In this document: positions 1 through 6,883 of the stretch, piece by piece | How positions within the stretch are numbered: position 1 is the stretch's first letter | Layout of the letters: every line of letters starts with the position of its first letter | Assembly: GCA_017430945.1 (NCBI GenBank) | Contig: JAFRMB010000038.1 | Coordinates: forward strand, 1 to 7,724 | Direction: 5' to 3' | Length of the DNA: 7,724 nt | Source: Clostridia bacterium | Lineage (GTDB): Bacteria > Bacillota_A > Clostridia > Christensenellales > Aristaeellaceae | Translations under genes and position numbers: made by a program | The notes under the pieces: generated by a model | Databases searched by the model: none | What the model was told of the DNA's origin: nothing | Seen by the model: only the letters and a program-made list of their open reading frames with translations

Positions 1-366
1 AGGGATGTCTGAATCGTTAAGATCGCCCTGCACCGCTGCAGGTTCGATCAGGAGGTAGAAGTTCGCAGTGTACAGCACCGTGCTCCCATCCACCACCATG
101 AGCTCCGCTACGCACTTGCCTGCCGCAGCCGTCATCTGTTCGGTGACCGTGATAATAGCTGTGTTGTCGATAATCGTTGCTGATACCTCGAACGCTGCCT
201 TATCCGCCTTGGTGCCGGTGAGCATCACATTCGACCCCACAGGGATGGTGTAGCGCCCGCCGCCGTAAAACAGCTGGAACCGCCATTCGTCACCGCGTTC
301 GAATTGGTTGCACTGGATGCACGTCTGCTGACCGCCTGGGATTGTGTCGACATAGAATGTCCGCAT
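1..366 (-). CDS. BppU-like baseplate / receptor-binding protein, N-terminal part (runs off left edge)
   Basis: ATG at 364-366 is preceded by GGAGG 8 bases upstream, within the last codons of tal. The frame stays open for 122 codons to base 1 without a stop. After an N-terminal tail with a C-x-x-C pair (TCIQCNQFERGDEW, 15-28) come strands ERGDEWRFQLFYGG and TIPVGSNVMLTGTKADKAAF. Further strands are STVLYTANFYLLIEP and then AAVQGDLNDSDIP. The pattern 'GD-x-x-x-F-x-L ... LTGT-x-x-D-x-x-x-F-x-[VA] ... G-x-x-x-AEL-x-[VF] ... T-x-x-F-x-[IL]' matches the N-terminal beta-sandwich of baseplate upper proteins (BppU, DUF2479-like), which anchors receptor-binding parts to the baseplate. The C-terminal binding domains are outside the window, so host specificity cannot be read here. 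Confidence 0.75.
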   Translation of the reverse strand, partial: MRTFYVDTIPGGQQTCIQCNQFERGDEWRFQLFYGGGRYTIPVGSNVMLTGTKADKAAFEVSATIIDNTAIITVTEQMTAAAGKCVAELMVVDGSTVLYTANFYLLIEPAAVQGDLNDSDIP

Positions 367-369
367 TTG

Positions 370-1419
370 TTATTCCTCCGTGATGTCGCCAAGCGTAGCT
401 TCGCGGCGCTCATCCGATTCCGATGTTTTAAGTTGCATGATCCGGGCGGAAAGATAGATCCCGTTCTTCTCATCCGCCAGATGGACGGTATCACCGATCC
501 CGATGTTGGCAGGGAGCTCGGCAAGCTTGACCTCGTACTTCACGGTCAAATGCCGGGCTTTTTTAAGCTGCGTCAACGCCGCGGCGAACAGCGTCGCTTG
601 TGTAGTCGCTTGGCTCTGATAAGTCTTGACGATGTGCCGGAAATTGACGCGCGCCCATTCGTCGAGCGCTGTGCGGCTCTTGAGGTACTTGCCGTCGACG
701 TAGTAATCCCCGTCATCATAGCTGTACCCGCTGAGCGTGACGCTTGACCCGGTCGGCAGGAGCGCCGTAGCGAGATCCGCAGCGGACCGCGTGATCAGAA
801 TGCTCTCGATCTCTCTGCCGACCCGGAGCGGGACGTCAACGTTCTTGCCGATCCGCTTGTGGAAATTCACATACCTGTGCGTGACCTTGACGCCGTCGAC
901 CTCGAAAGCGTAGGACAGTTCCGCGTCAAACTCATTAGCCAGGCTGAGCAAGCGGTCGGTGATCGTCGCCTCGCCCGTCCACGAGCAGGTGCGTGAAGCA
1001 GTGGACACCTCATTCAGTCGGATCTCGAAGCCCGTACCGCTGAGGAACTGGTTTGCGTACCAGTCTATGGTGTGTGACGCTGAGTTCTCGAAGGCTTCGA
1101 GGACATCGTTGAGCAGGTCAAGCCCGCCAGACTCAGCGCTGAGCCATACCGTGCCGGCGGCCGTGTCATACTCCGCGTCGATAATGCTGAACAGCTCCGC
1201 CTTATCTCCGTCCATGAGCAGGACGTGATTGCAAGGAAAGATGATCTCCTCGACTTCCTGCAGGGATTTGGAATACGGCACGACAGTGCACTCGAAGGAA
1301 GCTGTGCCGCCTTCCACGTCTCGCGTCAGTAGGTCGCCAACGATACGCGAACCGTCCGGGAGCCCTGTCGACGCGGATCCGATAATATTCAGCTGTCGGT
1401 CGGCGAAATATACGATCAT
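370..1419 (-). CDS. tal: Tail-associated hub protein (Tal N-terminal, gp27-like type)
   Basis: This 349-residue protein follows dit through an ATGA overlap and has the arrangement of the N-terminal domain of phage Tal/antireceptor proteins, which trimerise to close the tail tip. It opens with [20 protein letters not shown], followed by FECTVVPYSKS and a loading-site-like segment HVLLMDGDKAELFSI (66-80). A second domain (about 115-270) includes SLANEFDAELSYAFEV. The C-terminal strands carry IGIGDTVHLADEKNGIYLSA (306-325) and end in ATLGDITEE, the usual boundary of the hub domain. No peptidase, lysozyme or fibre domain follows, so this is a bare hub and receptor binding must come from Dit and the downstream protein. 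It ends with TAA 4 bases before the next ATG. Confidence 0.82.
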   Translation of the reverse strand: MIVYFADRQLNIIGSASTGLPDGSRIVGDLLTRDVEGGTASFECTVVPYSKSLQEVEEIIFPCNHVLLMDGDKAELFSIIDAEYDTAAGTVWLSAESGGLDLLNDVLEAFENSASHTIDWYANQFLSGTGFEIRLNEVSTASRTCSWTGEATITDRLLSLANEFDAELSYAFEVDGVKVTHRYVNFHKRIGKNVDVPLRVGREIESILITRSAADLATALLPTGSSVTLSGYSYDDGDYYVDGKYLKSRTALDEWARVNFRHIVKTYQSQATTQATLFAAALTQLKKARHLTVKYEVKLAELPANIGIGDTVHLADEKNGIYLSARIMQLKTSESDERREATLGDITEE

Positions 1420-2903
1420 ATAAAGACCTCTCGGTATCGCATGACTACTTCAGGAGCGTCCGCCCAGTCAGACACATCGCATGTGATGATGTTCTTGCCG
1501 TGCTCCAGCTTGAACGCCTGCCACTCGTTGGCGATGTTCTGCACGCTGTAGTTGACGATTCCGTTGATAGTCGTTTCCGCAGACGAACAGTCAGCGCGGA
1601 AGACATCACCCGCGAGAAAAGCGTGCTCGATGACCGTCCCGCCGCCGCCACCCTCATCCGGGGATGTGAAGCGGAAGCTATAGAGGCGGTTCTTGTTGAG
1701 GTATGTTGCTGCGTTCCACTTGGCAAAGTAGAAGGTGAAATAAGTCACCGCCACATCCTCAAGCGATGCGTCCGTGTACTGGTAGATGTTCCCGGCTACG
1801 TTGAAGGTGATGACGGAACCGCTCTTGGCGATGCTCGAATGACCGCCAGCCGTACCGCTTATCTTGTTGCCGGCCGCCATACTGTAGCTGACGGACTTCT
1901 TCCGGCTTCCGTTGATGTACAGGTCATAGCCGCCCGTCTTGCTGCCCGTGCCGTTCTTCCAAAAACTGATGGCTGCCACGTTGCCGGAAGCGCTTGTGAG
2001 GGACACCTGCAGCAGTCCGCACTGGGCGTTTGCCGTAGCCTCCAGAATGTGGTAGAAGCTCAGCTCGCACTCCGTCTTCTGCCCGTCCAGATGATAGGAC
2101 AGCGTCGGTCCGTGCCACTTGTTGTTATTGGTGCCGAACGTCGAGCCATACAGCCCGGCAGGGTCACCGCCGACAGCCACAGCGCCGCCGATAGCGGTCG
2201 GAGACGCCACGTACGGGAGCACGCCGTCATTCTGCACCCAGTTCGTGCCGGAGGGGACAGCTGTGTCGAATGCGTACTCCACAAGCGCGTCAGGATCCGG
2301 CTCAGCAGGAGACTCATCATCGCCCGGATCGGTATCATCACCGAACAGGAGTGTATCTTCACCGTCCTTAGTGAAGCTGATGAAACCGTTGGAGCTCGCC
2401 ATCGTAGCCTCAAACGTCGGATACGTGCCCGCCGTCCCTGCGTAATAGATCTCTGCTACCCCGTCTTCGAATGCCGCCTCCTTTTCTTCAAGACTGTATT
2501 TGTACGGGTCTGCACAGTAGATCGTGATCGTGCCGGTGCTGACGGATGCGTTGATGTAATTCATTACCGCCTTCGCGGCTGTTCCGACATAGTACTTATC
2601 AGGCTCATCGGCAAAGACGATCTTCGCCTGTTCAAAGTCGAGCAGGCTGTTCAGCCGCTCATACAGAGCCATGTTCTGCTCCGGGGTATCCGCCTCGATG
2701 ACGAACCGCACCGTGATCGTTCGCTTGGTCAGCCGCCTGCGGCTGTAGCGCTCGCCGTCCTGAGTCTTAATCACAATCGTGGTGATTTCCCGGTCAAACG
2801 GTTCGCGCCCCGTCACCTCTAACGTGGTATACCCCGTGATGACGTTCTCGATGGCTAAGCCATTGATCGTCATGGTCTGCGGATATTTAAGTGCAATGCT
2901 CAT
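1416..2903 (-). CDS. dit: Distal tail protein Dit with inserted carbohydrate-binding-like module (evolved Dit)
   Basis: Dit forms the hexameric hub ring joining tube and tip. At 495 residues this one is about twice the classic SPP1/TP901-1 size. Residues 1-132 are the N-terminal ring domain, with [58 protein letters not shown] and the ending [10 protein letters not shown]. The galectin-like half begins at about 133-188 ([20 protein letters not shown]). It is interrupted by an acidic linker (189-205, [17 protein letters not shown]), a beta-rich module (206-415) and a Gly linker (DEGGGGGT). It resumes at 424-495 with [15 protein letters not shown], the usual C-terminal part. The module ends in RLYSFRFTS, like ConA/LamG-type jelly rolls. 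It starts by ATGA overlap with the tape measure gene. The inserted module probably binds host surface sugar, by analogy with lactobacillus phage evolved Dits. Confidence 0.88.
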   Translation of the reverse strand: MSIALKYPQTMTINGLAIENVITGYTTLEVTGREPFDREITTIVIKTQDGERYSRRRLTKRTITVRFVIEADTPEQNMALYERLNSLLDFEQAKIVFADEPDKYYVGTAAKAVMNYINASVSTGTITIYCADPYKYSLEEKEAAFEDGVAEIYYAGTAGTYPTFEATMASSNGFISFTKDGEDTLLFGDDTDPGDDESPAEPDPDALVEYAFDTAVPSGTNWVQNDGVLPYVASPTAIGGAVAVGGDPAGLYGSTFGTNNNKWHGPTLSYHLDGQKTECELSFYHILEATANAQCGLLQVSLTSASGNVAAISFWKNGTGSKTGGYDLYINGSRKKSVSYSMAAGNKISGTAGGHSSIAKSGSVITFNVAGNIYQYTDASLEDVAVTYFTFYFAKWNAATYLNKNRLYSFRFTSPDEGGGGGTVIEHAFLAGDVFRADCSSAETTINGIVNYSVQNIANEWQAFKLEHGKNIITCDVSDWADAPEVVMRYREVFI

Positions 2904-4654
2904 GCGATGCCTAGCCTCCGATTAGTGTTGCGGACATTCCTGTCGAGCTCATCCTGGTTGTACTGCACCGACGCGCGTGCGAGCTCACGCCCGTCAATGA
3001 CCAGCGGGACCTCGATCGTGTAGGTATTGCCGCCGTCATCCAGCTGCTGGGCCACCGCCCGCGCGAACGGGATAAGGTTCTGTCCCTTCAGGGGGACGAT
3101 AGCTTCCGGGCCAGCTTCGCCGACACCAACGATGCTCGGATCATTAATGATACCGCCTCGAGCGTACCAGCTGATACCCACGGTCGGCCTTGTTCCTTTA
3201 CCACCGATGCCCCACGGGACCTCGCCGCCGGAGATGGTGAAGTGCGGCAGCTTCACGCCGGAGAAGATCTTGCCCATGCTGATCGGGAAAATGCTCTTGA
3301 TCTTCTTGACCGCATCCTCGACCAGCTTCTTCGCCTTCTCGATCGGCTCCGTAATTGCCTTACGGACGTTCTCGAAAGTGGTCTTGACGGAGCTGACGAT
3401 GGAGTCAACAGTCGCGAACGCGCTCTTGATCTTGCCGATCACCGTCGACACGACCGGAGCGACCGTATTGATGACCGCAGTGATCACATTGACGGCTCCG
3501 GACACGACCGCACTGATAGCGGGCCAGACTGTCTGAAAAATGTTAGAGATGACCGGCATGACGCGCTGGACGGTCGGCAGGATCACATCGGTCAGGGCCG
3601 TGCTGACATGCTCCATCATGGGGGCCATGATCTCAGCGCCGGCGACCTTGATGTTGTTGAAAGCAATGTCCATCTTCTCCTGGGCCGTCAGCGTGTCGTT
3701 ATAGACGCTGTCGAGCGCCCCGGAGCCGCCCTCGATTGCGGTGTACATGTCCTCGAACGACAGCTGACCCTTCTGGGCCGCGTCGAACATGGCCAGACCG
3801 GACTTCGATCCGAAGATCTCGATGGCGTCCGCACTCGTAATGCTTCCGTCCTCGACTCCGGCGACGAACTCGGCAAAACCGTCCTTCGCGCTCTTGCCTT
3901 CCTTCGCCCAGGTCGAGATACCCTTCTTCATGCCGGTGAGGATCGCGGACGTATTCGCGCCGCTCTTCTCGAACTGCGCCAGCATGGCGATGGACTCATC
4001 CGTGGAAAATCCAAGCTCCTTGAAGCTTGCCGCATTATCAGTCACGCTTGTCGCCAGCTTGGAGACGTCAATGCCTGCCTGCTGACCTGCTACAGTCAGC
4101 TTGTCGAGAACGCTGCCGTACTCATCAGCTCCGATGCCGGCATTGTTCATCATGCGCGTGACATCCTGGATCGCTGCTGTGGCGTCCTGTCCGGTGACTT
4201 TCGCGTACTTCATCGCCTGCTCCGAGGCGGATTCCAGCTCGTCGCCGCTGAGGCCAAGTCTTGTATTCAATTCACCGATCGCGCTGCCGATATCGCCGAA
4301 GTCTCCGGAGACGTTGGAAGCGACATTGTGATAGACCTCTTCCAGCTGATCAGCAAATTCACCCGTCGCGCCGGTGGCGATGCGGATGTTATTCATGCCG
4401 ACCTCGACTTCGTTGTAGGCGTCCATGCCGGCCTTACCGACAGCCGCGAATGCTTCGCCGATTGCAGCGGGGACGGCAAACTTACCGAGCATGCTGCCCA
4501 GACCGCCATTGAACAGGCCACCAGCCTGCTTACCGGCATCCTCTACGCCGCCGACCAGCGGCTCTACAACGCTGTCAACAACACTGCTCGCGGTGCCGTC
4601 TGTCTTGGGGACGATCGTTACAAATGCTCTTGCGACCTCAATGCCCTCAGCCAC
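2900..4654 (-). CDS. Tape measure protein (TP901-type)
   Basis: This 584-residue protein sets tail length as a helical rod inside the tube and is probably released into the host envelope on infection. A Gly/Ala-rich N-terminal part (33-76) precedes a TP901-like core at about 80-345, with [28 protein letters not shown] and [18 protein letters not shown] long hydrophobic, Val/Ala/Ile-rich stretch spans 355-420 and could span or perturb a membrane. A basic helical region follows at about 425-455. The C-terminal part has [20 protein letters not shown] (497-516) with AIVPL, a motif common near the end of such proteins. I see no peptidase or lysozyme domain. The usual 1.5 angstrom per residue gives a rough tail length near 85-90 nm. 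The start is GTG and the stop overlaps dit as ATGA. Confidence 0.92.
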   Translation of the reverse strand: MAEGIEVARAFVTIVPKTDGTASSVVDSVVEPLVGGVEDAGKQAGGLFNGGLGSMLGKFAVPAAIGEAFAAVGKAGMDAYNEVEVGMNNIRIATGATGEFADQLEEVYHNVASNVSGDFGDIGSAIGELNTRLGLSGDELESASEQAMKYAKVTGQDATAAIQDVTRMMNNAGIGADEYGSVLDKLTVAGQQAGIDVSKLATSVTDNAASFKELGFSTDESIAMLAQFEKSGANTSAILTGMKKGISTWAKEGKSAKDGFAEFVAGVEDGSITSADAIEIFGSKSGLAMFDAAQKGQLSFEDMYTAIEGGSGALDSVYNDTLTAQEKMDIAFNNIKVAGAEIMAPMMEHVSTALTDVILPTVQRVMPVISNIFQTVWPAISAVVSGAVNVITAVINTVAPVVSTVIGKIKSAFATVDSIVSSVKTTFENVRKAITEPIEKAKKLVEDAVKKIKSIFPISMGKIFSGVKLPHFTISGGEVPWGIGGKGTRPTVGISWYARGGIINDPSIVGVGEAGPEAIVPLKGQNLIPFARAVAQQLDDGGNTYTIEVPLVIDGRELARASVQYNQDELDRNVRNTNRRLGIA

Positions 4655-5316
4655 TTACGTCACCTCCTCTCTATTCCACCATGACCAGAACTCCGATATC
4701 GGAATGGCGCCCTTGCCCATGGACTTCTTCCCGACCGGGCGGGGATACGTGGGCACGGTGGCGCCCTTCTTCGCATGGGCGTGCACATACAGGTCGAATA
4801 TGTCTGCCAGGATGGCGTTGGTCTTTTTCGTGCTGTACCATTCGCCATATTCATCTGCCGGGTTCAGGCTCTTGTGGAGCGCAGAGTCCGGGGGCAGATT
4901 GTTGATAAAACTAATGAGGGCGACTACACCAGCCGCCCCCATGTCATAATACTCACCGATGGTGCGCCCTGTCCGCGTCATCAGATCATACTCTAATGCA
5001 CGGTCATGCCACTTCAGTAAGCGGACAAGGCTCAGGATTCCCCCACGGACGCACCCTGCGACTGGCTCTCCTCCGCCCACGCGGTGAGGATCTCGGCGAT
5101 CTCCTCACTTGTAAGCGTGCCGGCAATGTCGCCGAGGAAGTCTCGCAGCATATCGACCTGTGCCTGAAAGCGGTGCTCCCCTGCCGTGAAGGCAGGCTCG
5201 TACTTCTCCACCATATCGGCGGACATGGACGCGGCGAGAGGCATCTTGTAGATAGTCTCGTCATCGCCCAGCGTGAACTCCATGTACTTCGGGGTTTTTC
5301 TTCCGAAATGCCTCAT
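4655..5316 (-). CDS. Tail assembly chaperone, -1 frameshifted long form (gpG-T-like)
   Basis: A second open frame, -1 relative to gpG, overlaps its end and runs to TAA at 4655-4657. Joining them at the slippery site gives 93 residues of G plus 127 of T, 220 in all, a usual length for this family. The T part has LVRLLKWHDRALEYDLMTRT (97-116), NLPPDSAL and NAILADIFDLY, then YPRP, all familiar in actinophage T domains. The T frame has no credible start of its own: the only candidate, a GTG at 5078-5080, lacks a ribosome site and would encode an atypical Gly-rich leader. By analogy with lambda, T recruits tube subunits while G coats the tape measure. The join is inferred from sequence and not shown by experiment. 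Confidence 0.85.
4660..4668 (-). promoter_or_regulatory. Near-perfect ribosome binding site deciding the GTG start of the tape measure gene
   Basis: AGGAGGTGA is nearly a full complement of the 16S rRNA tail. It sits 5 bases before GTG at 4652-4654, inside the last codons of the G-T frame. The TAA of G-T (4655-4657) directly abuts this GTG. The strong site compensates for the non-ATG start and argues that the tape measure starts here and not at a downstream Met. Confidence 0.8.
5009..5024 (-). promoter_or_regulatory. Possible frameshift-stimulating hairpin
   Basis: On the minus strand CCGCTT-ACTG-AAGTGG can fold into a 6-bp hairpin (one G-T pair) with a 4-base loop. It begins 13 bases after the slippery heptamer. 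That spacing is somewhat longer than the 5-9 bases usual for -1 stimulators and the stem is modest, so it may contribute little. No better structure was obvious by eye in the next 40 bases. Confidence 0.35.
5032..5316 (-). CDS. Tail assembly chaperone, short form (gpG-like)
   Basis: This 94-residue protein corresponds to lambda gpG: it binds the tape measure and helps recruit tube protein, and it is not part of the mature tail. Visible pattern: an N-terminal strand (KYMEFTLGDDETIYKMPLAA, 10-29), then a helical region (MVEKYEPAFTAGEHRFQAQV, 35-54). A C-terminal helix (SEEIAEILTAWAEES, 69-83) leads to a polar end QGASVGES. The 'AW-x-E-S ... G-x-S-[VL]-GES' ending is characteristic of actinophage G proteins, where the GES codons contain the frameshift site. 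It starts in an ATGA overlap with the tube gene. Most ribosomes are expected to stop at TGA (5032-5034), and a minority continue as the G-T form. Confidence 0.85.
   Translation of the reverse strand: MRHFGRKTPKYMEFTLGDDETIYKMPLAASMSADMVEKYEPAFTAGEHRFQAQVDMLRDFLGDIAGTLTSEEIAEILTAWAEESQSQGASVGES
5038..5044 (-). promoter_or_regulatory. Programmed -1 ribosomal frameshift site GGGGGAA
   Basis: In the gpG frame the codons are GTG GGG GAA TCC TGA, so the heptamer reads G-GGG-GAA in X-XXY-YYZ register. A one-base backward slip leaves the glycine tRNA perfectly paired with GGG. It leaves the GAA tRNA paired with GGA, which needs one G-U pair at the middle position. The slip takes the ribosome three bases before a serine codon and TGA into the T frame, which continues with ATC CTG AGC. 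The site is 3 bases upstream of the last sense codon of gpG, where such sites are usually found. Confidence 0.85.
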
Positions 5317-5909
5317 GCCGTCACCACTCCATCATCAGTAAGAATATAGATGCTCTCTCCGTTCGCGTCCGGATAGCAGGACAGCGTGACGGACCAGCCG
5401 ACAGCTTCGTTCGGCTTGAAGGTCGTTTCGGAGACCTCCGTGATCTGTCCGTTCGGGACCTCGATGATGATCCTGGCATCGCCGTCCTTCATCAGGAACA
5501 GCCACGCATGCGGATCCGGAAGGTGAGCACCGATATTGACCTTCGTCTGCGCGCCATGGGTCGTGGAGGCAGCCTGCGTCGATACATGGCTATCGCCGAA
5601 AGCTACACCAAGCGAGCCTGCGTTGGTACTGATCATCTTCCACGACAGCGTGCCGTCGAAGGACTCCAGGACCTTGCGGACGACAGTTCCGCTCCAGTCC
5701 TTGATATCGGCGGTACTGATCGAAGGGGTGAGAGTCAGGCCGTCTTCGGAAACATATTCGTTTCCGGTAAATGCCTGATTGATCGTCACCCCGGAATTCG
5801 TGATATCAGCCAGTGCCGGCATCGTAGTGCCGACAGGGGCGTGAAGGATAGCTCCAACAGTATTAGACTGCTCCGGAGCTCCTACGCGTACATCTGTAGT
5901 CTTGGGCAT
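5313..5909 (-). CDS. Major tail tube protein
   Basis: This 198-residue protein is predicted to polymerise as hexameric rings into the tail tube. Features shared with actinophage tube proteins are visible. The N-terminal region carries APVGTTMP (24-31). It is followed by GNEYVSEDGLTLTPSIST (49-66), which precedes ADIKDWSGTVVRKVLES (67-83). The last third has a strand-rich PHAWLFLMKDGDARIIIEVPN (about 133-153), GQITEVSETTF (154-164) and NEAVGWSVTLSCYPDANGES (167-186), the usual C-terminal end of the tube fold. No Ig-like extension follows, so the protein is the bare tube domain. The stop overlaps the chaperone start as ATGA. Position before the G/G-T chaperone and tape measure is canonical. Confidence 0.9.
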   Translation of the reverse strand: MPKTTDVRVGAPEQSNTVGAILHAPVGTTMPALADITNSGVTINQAFTGNEYVSEDGLTLTPSISTADIKDWSGTVVRKVLESFDGTLSWKMISTNAGSLGVAFGDSHVSTQAASTTHGAQTKVNIGAHLPDPHAWLFLMKDGDARIIIEVPNGQITEVSETTFKPNEAVGWSVTLSCYPDANGESIYILTDDGVVTA

Positions 5910-5912
5910 GGT

Positions 5913-6299
5913 TTATGCTCCTTTCGTTCTGGTTAAAATCTGCGCTTTGAACGTAACGCGGGAGAGGCTGTAATGGCGCGGGTCCGGGTTGTTATACGGC
6001 AGCGTCAGGATCTTCGCCTGATAGCAGACAGTGCCCACGGTCGTGCCGGGCAGCTCCCGCACCCATCCGCACAACTGGTTGGCCGTCTCCATGGCCGACG
6101 CGGGATCGGAATGGTAGACGTCGAAGTCTACACGATGCGATTCGAGGACGATGTCGCTCTCATCACCGCCGGTCCGGACCACATGTACATGCGGCAGGCT
6201 GCTTCCGAGATCTGCCGGAACGGTATGCGCGGACGCGCTGTACTCGTCCTCAGCCAGGCGTTCATAAAGCGCTGTCTCAATGTCGTTTACGTAAGTCAT
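5913..6299 (-). CDS. Tail terminator protein (gpU / SPP1 gp17-like)
   Basis: This 128-residue protein probably caps the finished tail tube and forms the surface that docks to the head. The pattern fits the family. An N-terminal helix (YVNDIETALYERLAE, 3-17) is followed by strands (HVHVVRTGG, 37-45; ESHRVDFDVYH, 53-63). A second helix (SAMETANQLCGWVRELPG, 68-85) comes next, then strands ending with HYSLSRVTFKAQI (109-121). It contains 'NNPDPRHYSL', like the 'P-[YD]-x-[NP]-x-x-[RV]-RY' segment before the last strand in gp17-like proteins. The start is in an ATGA overlap with the gp10-like gene, and AAAGGCGG lies just upstream. It ends in TAA, 3 bases before the tail tube ATG. Minor tail protein is the looser label. 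Confidence 0.78.
   Translation of the reverse strand: MTYVNDIETALYERLAEDEYSASAHTVPADLGSSLPHVHVVRTGGDESDIVLESHRVDFDVYHSDPASAMETANQLCGWVRELPGTTVGTVCYQAKILTLPYNNPDPRHYSLSRVTFKAQILTRTKGA
5918..5925 (-). promoter_or_regulatory. Strong ribosome binding site of the tail tube gene
   Basis: On the minus strand GAAAGGAG sits 8 bases before the tail tube ATG, within the 3' end of the tail terminator gene. It is one of the best Shine-Dalgarno matches in the window. This fits a product needed in many copies per virion, although the gene is not separated from its neighbours by a promoter. Confidence 0.75.
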
Positions 6300-6541
6300 T
6301 TGTGAACCGCCTTTGTAAGAGTCTTGTCTATCGCCTCACTCACAGCCGACGCATGTGTCGTCGAAGATACAAAGCCTGCAGCAGTGAATCGGTTTTTTTG
6401 CGCGGGGCTGTATTCAAACCCATCACCGGCCTCTCCCGCTATGCGCTCGCCTGCTTCGTCTACGACCGCCTTCATCCCGTCAGACAGGAATATCTGCGCC
6501 CAGCCGTCCGAAACGTGCTCAATGCGGATCTTTACGGCCAT
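6296..6541 (-). CDS. HK97 gp10-like tail-completion protein (short actinophage form)
   Basis: This 81-residue, mostly helical protein sits between stopper and tail terminator, the place of the HK97 gp10 / SPP1 gp16.1-type tail-completion protein that links neck and tail. Residues 20-36 form a helix (SDGMKAVVDEAGERIAG). The middle is Gly/Tyr-rich (GDGFEYSP, 39-46). The C-terminal part ends in SEAIDKTLTKAVHK, resembling the 'A-x-x-x-[DN]-x-TL-x-RAL' end of short gp10-like proteins in actinophages. At about half the length of the Firmicutes gp10 family it looks naturally short rather than truncated: the ribosome site GGGAGGG precedes the ATG and the stop is in an ATGA overlap. The family call is from pattern and position. 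Confidence 0.7.
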   Translation of the reverse strand: MAVKIRIEHVSDGWAQIFLSDGMKAVVDEAGERIAGEAGDGFEYSPAQKNRFTAAGFVSSTTHASAVSEAIDKTLTKAVHK

Positions 6542-6544
6542 TGA

Positions 6545-6883
6545 TCAGCCCTCCCATCGCACGAGCGTGCACCTGGTGGACGATACGCGGCCCGTCGGGC
6601 TCTTGGTATGGAACACCTCGCCGTCGACCTCGTATGTCGCGCCGTTCCACTGCACCCGGTCGCCCGGCTGGATGTCAGCATCATACGGAGCACGGAGCGT
6701 GCGTCTGTCTGTCACCTGCGTCACCCGCCCCTCAAAATCACGGCTGGTAGACTGCGCGGTGATCTGGATCCGCGAGAGCGTATGCGTCGAAGCGCCTGTC
6801 CAGTTACGGACCTGCCCTCCGTTGACCGTGATAAGCGGTGCGCGAATGACCGTCGCGGTATCGTTCATAAAACTAAGAGGCAT
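6545..6883 (-). CDS. Head closure / stopper protein (SPP1 gp16-like)
   Basis: This 112-residue protein is likely the head-completion protein that plugs the channel below the adaptor and presents the tail-joining surface. The body is beta-rich. The C-terminal half carries IQPGDRVQWNGATYEVDGEV (71-90) followed by SPTGRV (95-100), very like the PGD-x-V...G-x-x-YEVDGE-x...W-SP-x-TG pattern of actinobacteriophage head-to-tail stoppers. The first ATG, at 6883, is preferred over Met6 because AAGGTGGTGA lies about 7 bases upstream, while Met6 has no ribosome site. This start overlaps the connector stop by 11 bases. It lies 3 bases from the next gene, consistent with one translationally linked head-completion block. 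Confidence 0.8.
   Translation of the reverse strand: MPLSFMNDTATVIRAPLITVNGGQVRNWTGASTHTLSRIQITAQSTSRDFEGRVTQVTDRRTLRAPYDADIQPGDRVQWNGATYEVDGEVFHTKSPTGRVSSTRCTLVRWEG

Noticed and set aside
1500..2822. Long plus-strand open frame of 440 codons opposite dit
   Set aside because: It lies entirely antisense to a well-supported gene. Its translation is Arg/Val/Leu-rich with no recognisable domain, as expected from a shadow frame in GC-rich DNA, and no ribosome site decides its start.
3242..4684. Long plus-strand open frame of 480 codons opposite the tape measure gene
   Set aside because: The Asp/His/Arg/Leu-rich composition is typical of an antisense shadow, and it covers a clear tape measure gene. 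I see no promoter or family motif.
4655..5080. Independent gene starting at GTG 5078-5080 for the T part of the chaperone
   Set aside because: There is no ribosome site upstream, the first 14 residues would be an atypical Gly-rich leader, and the -1 slip site explains the frame better.
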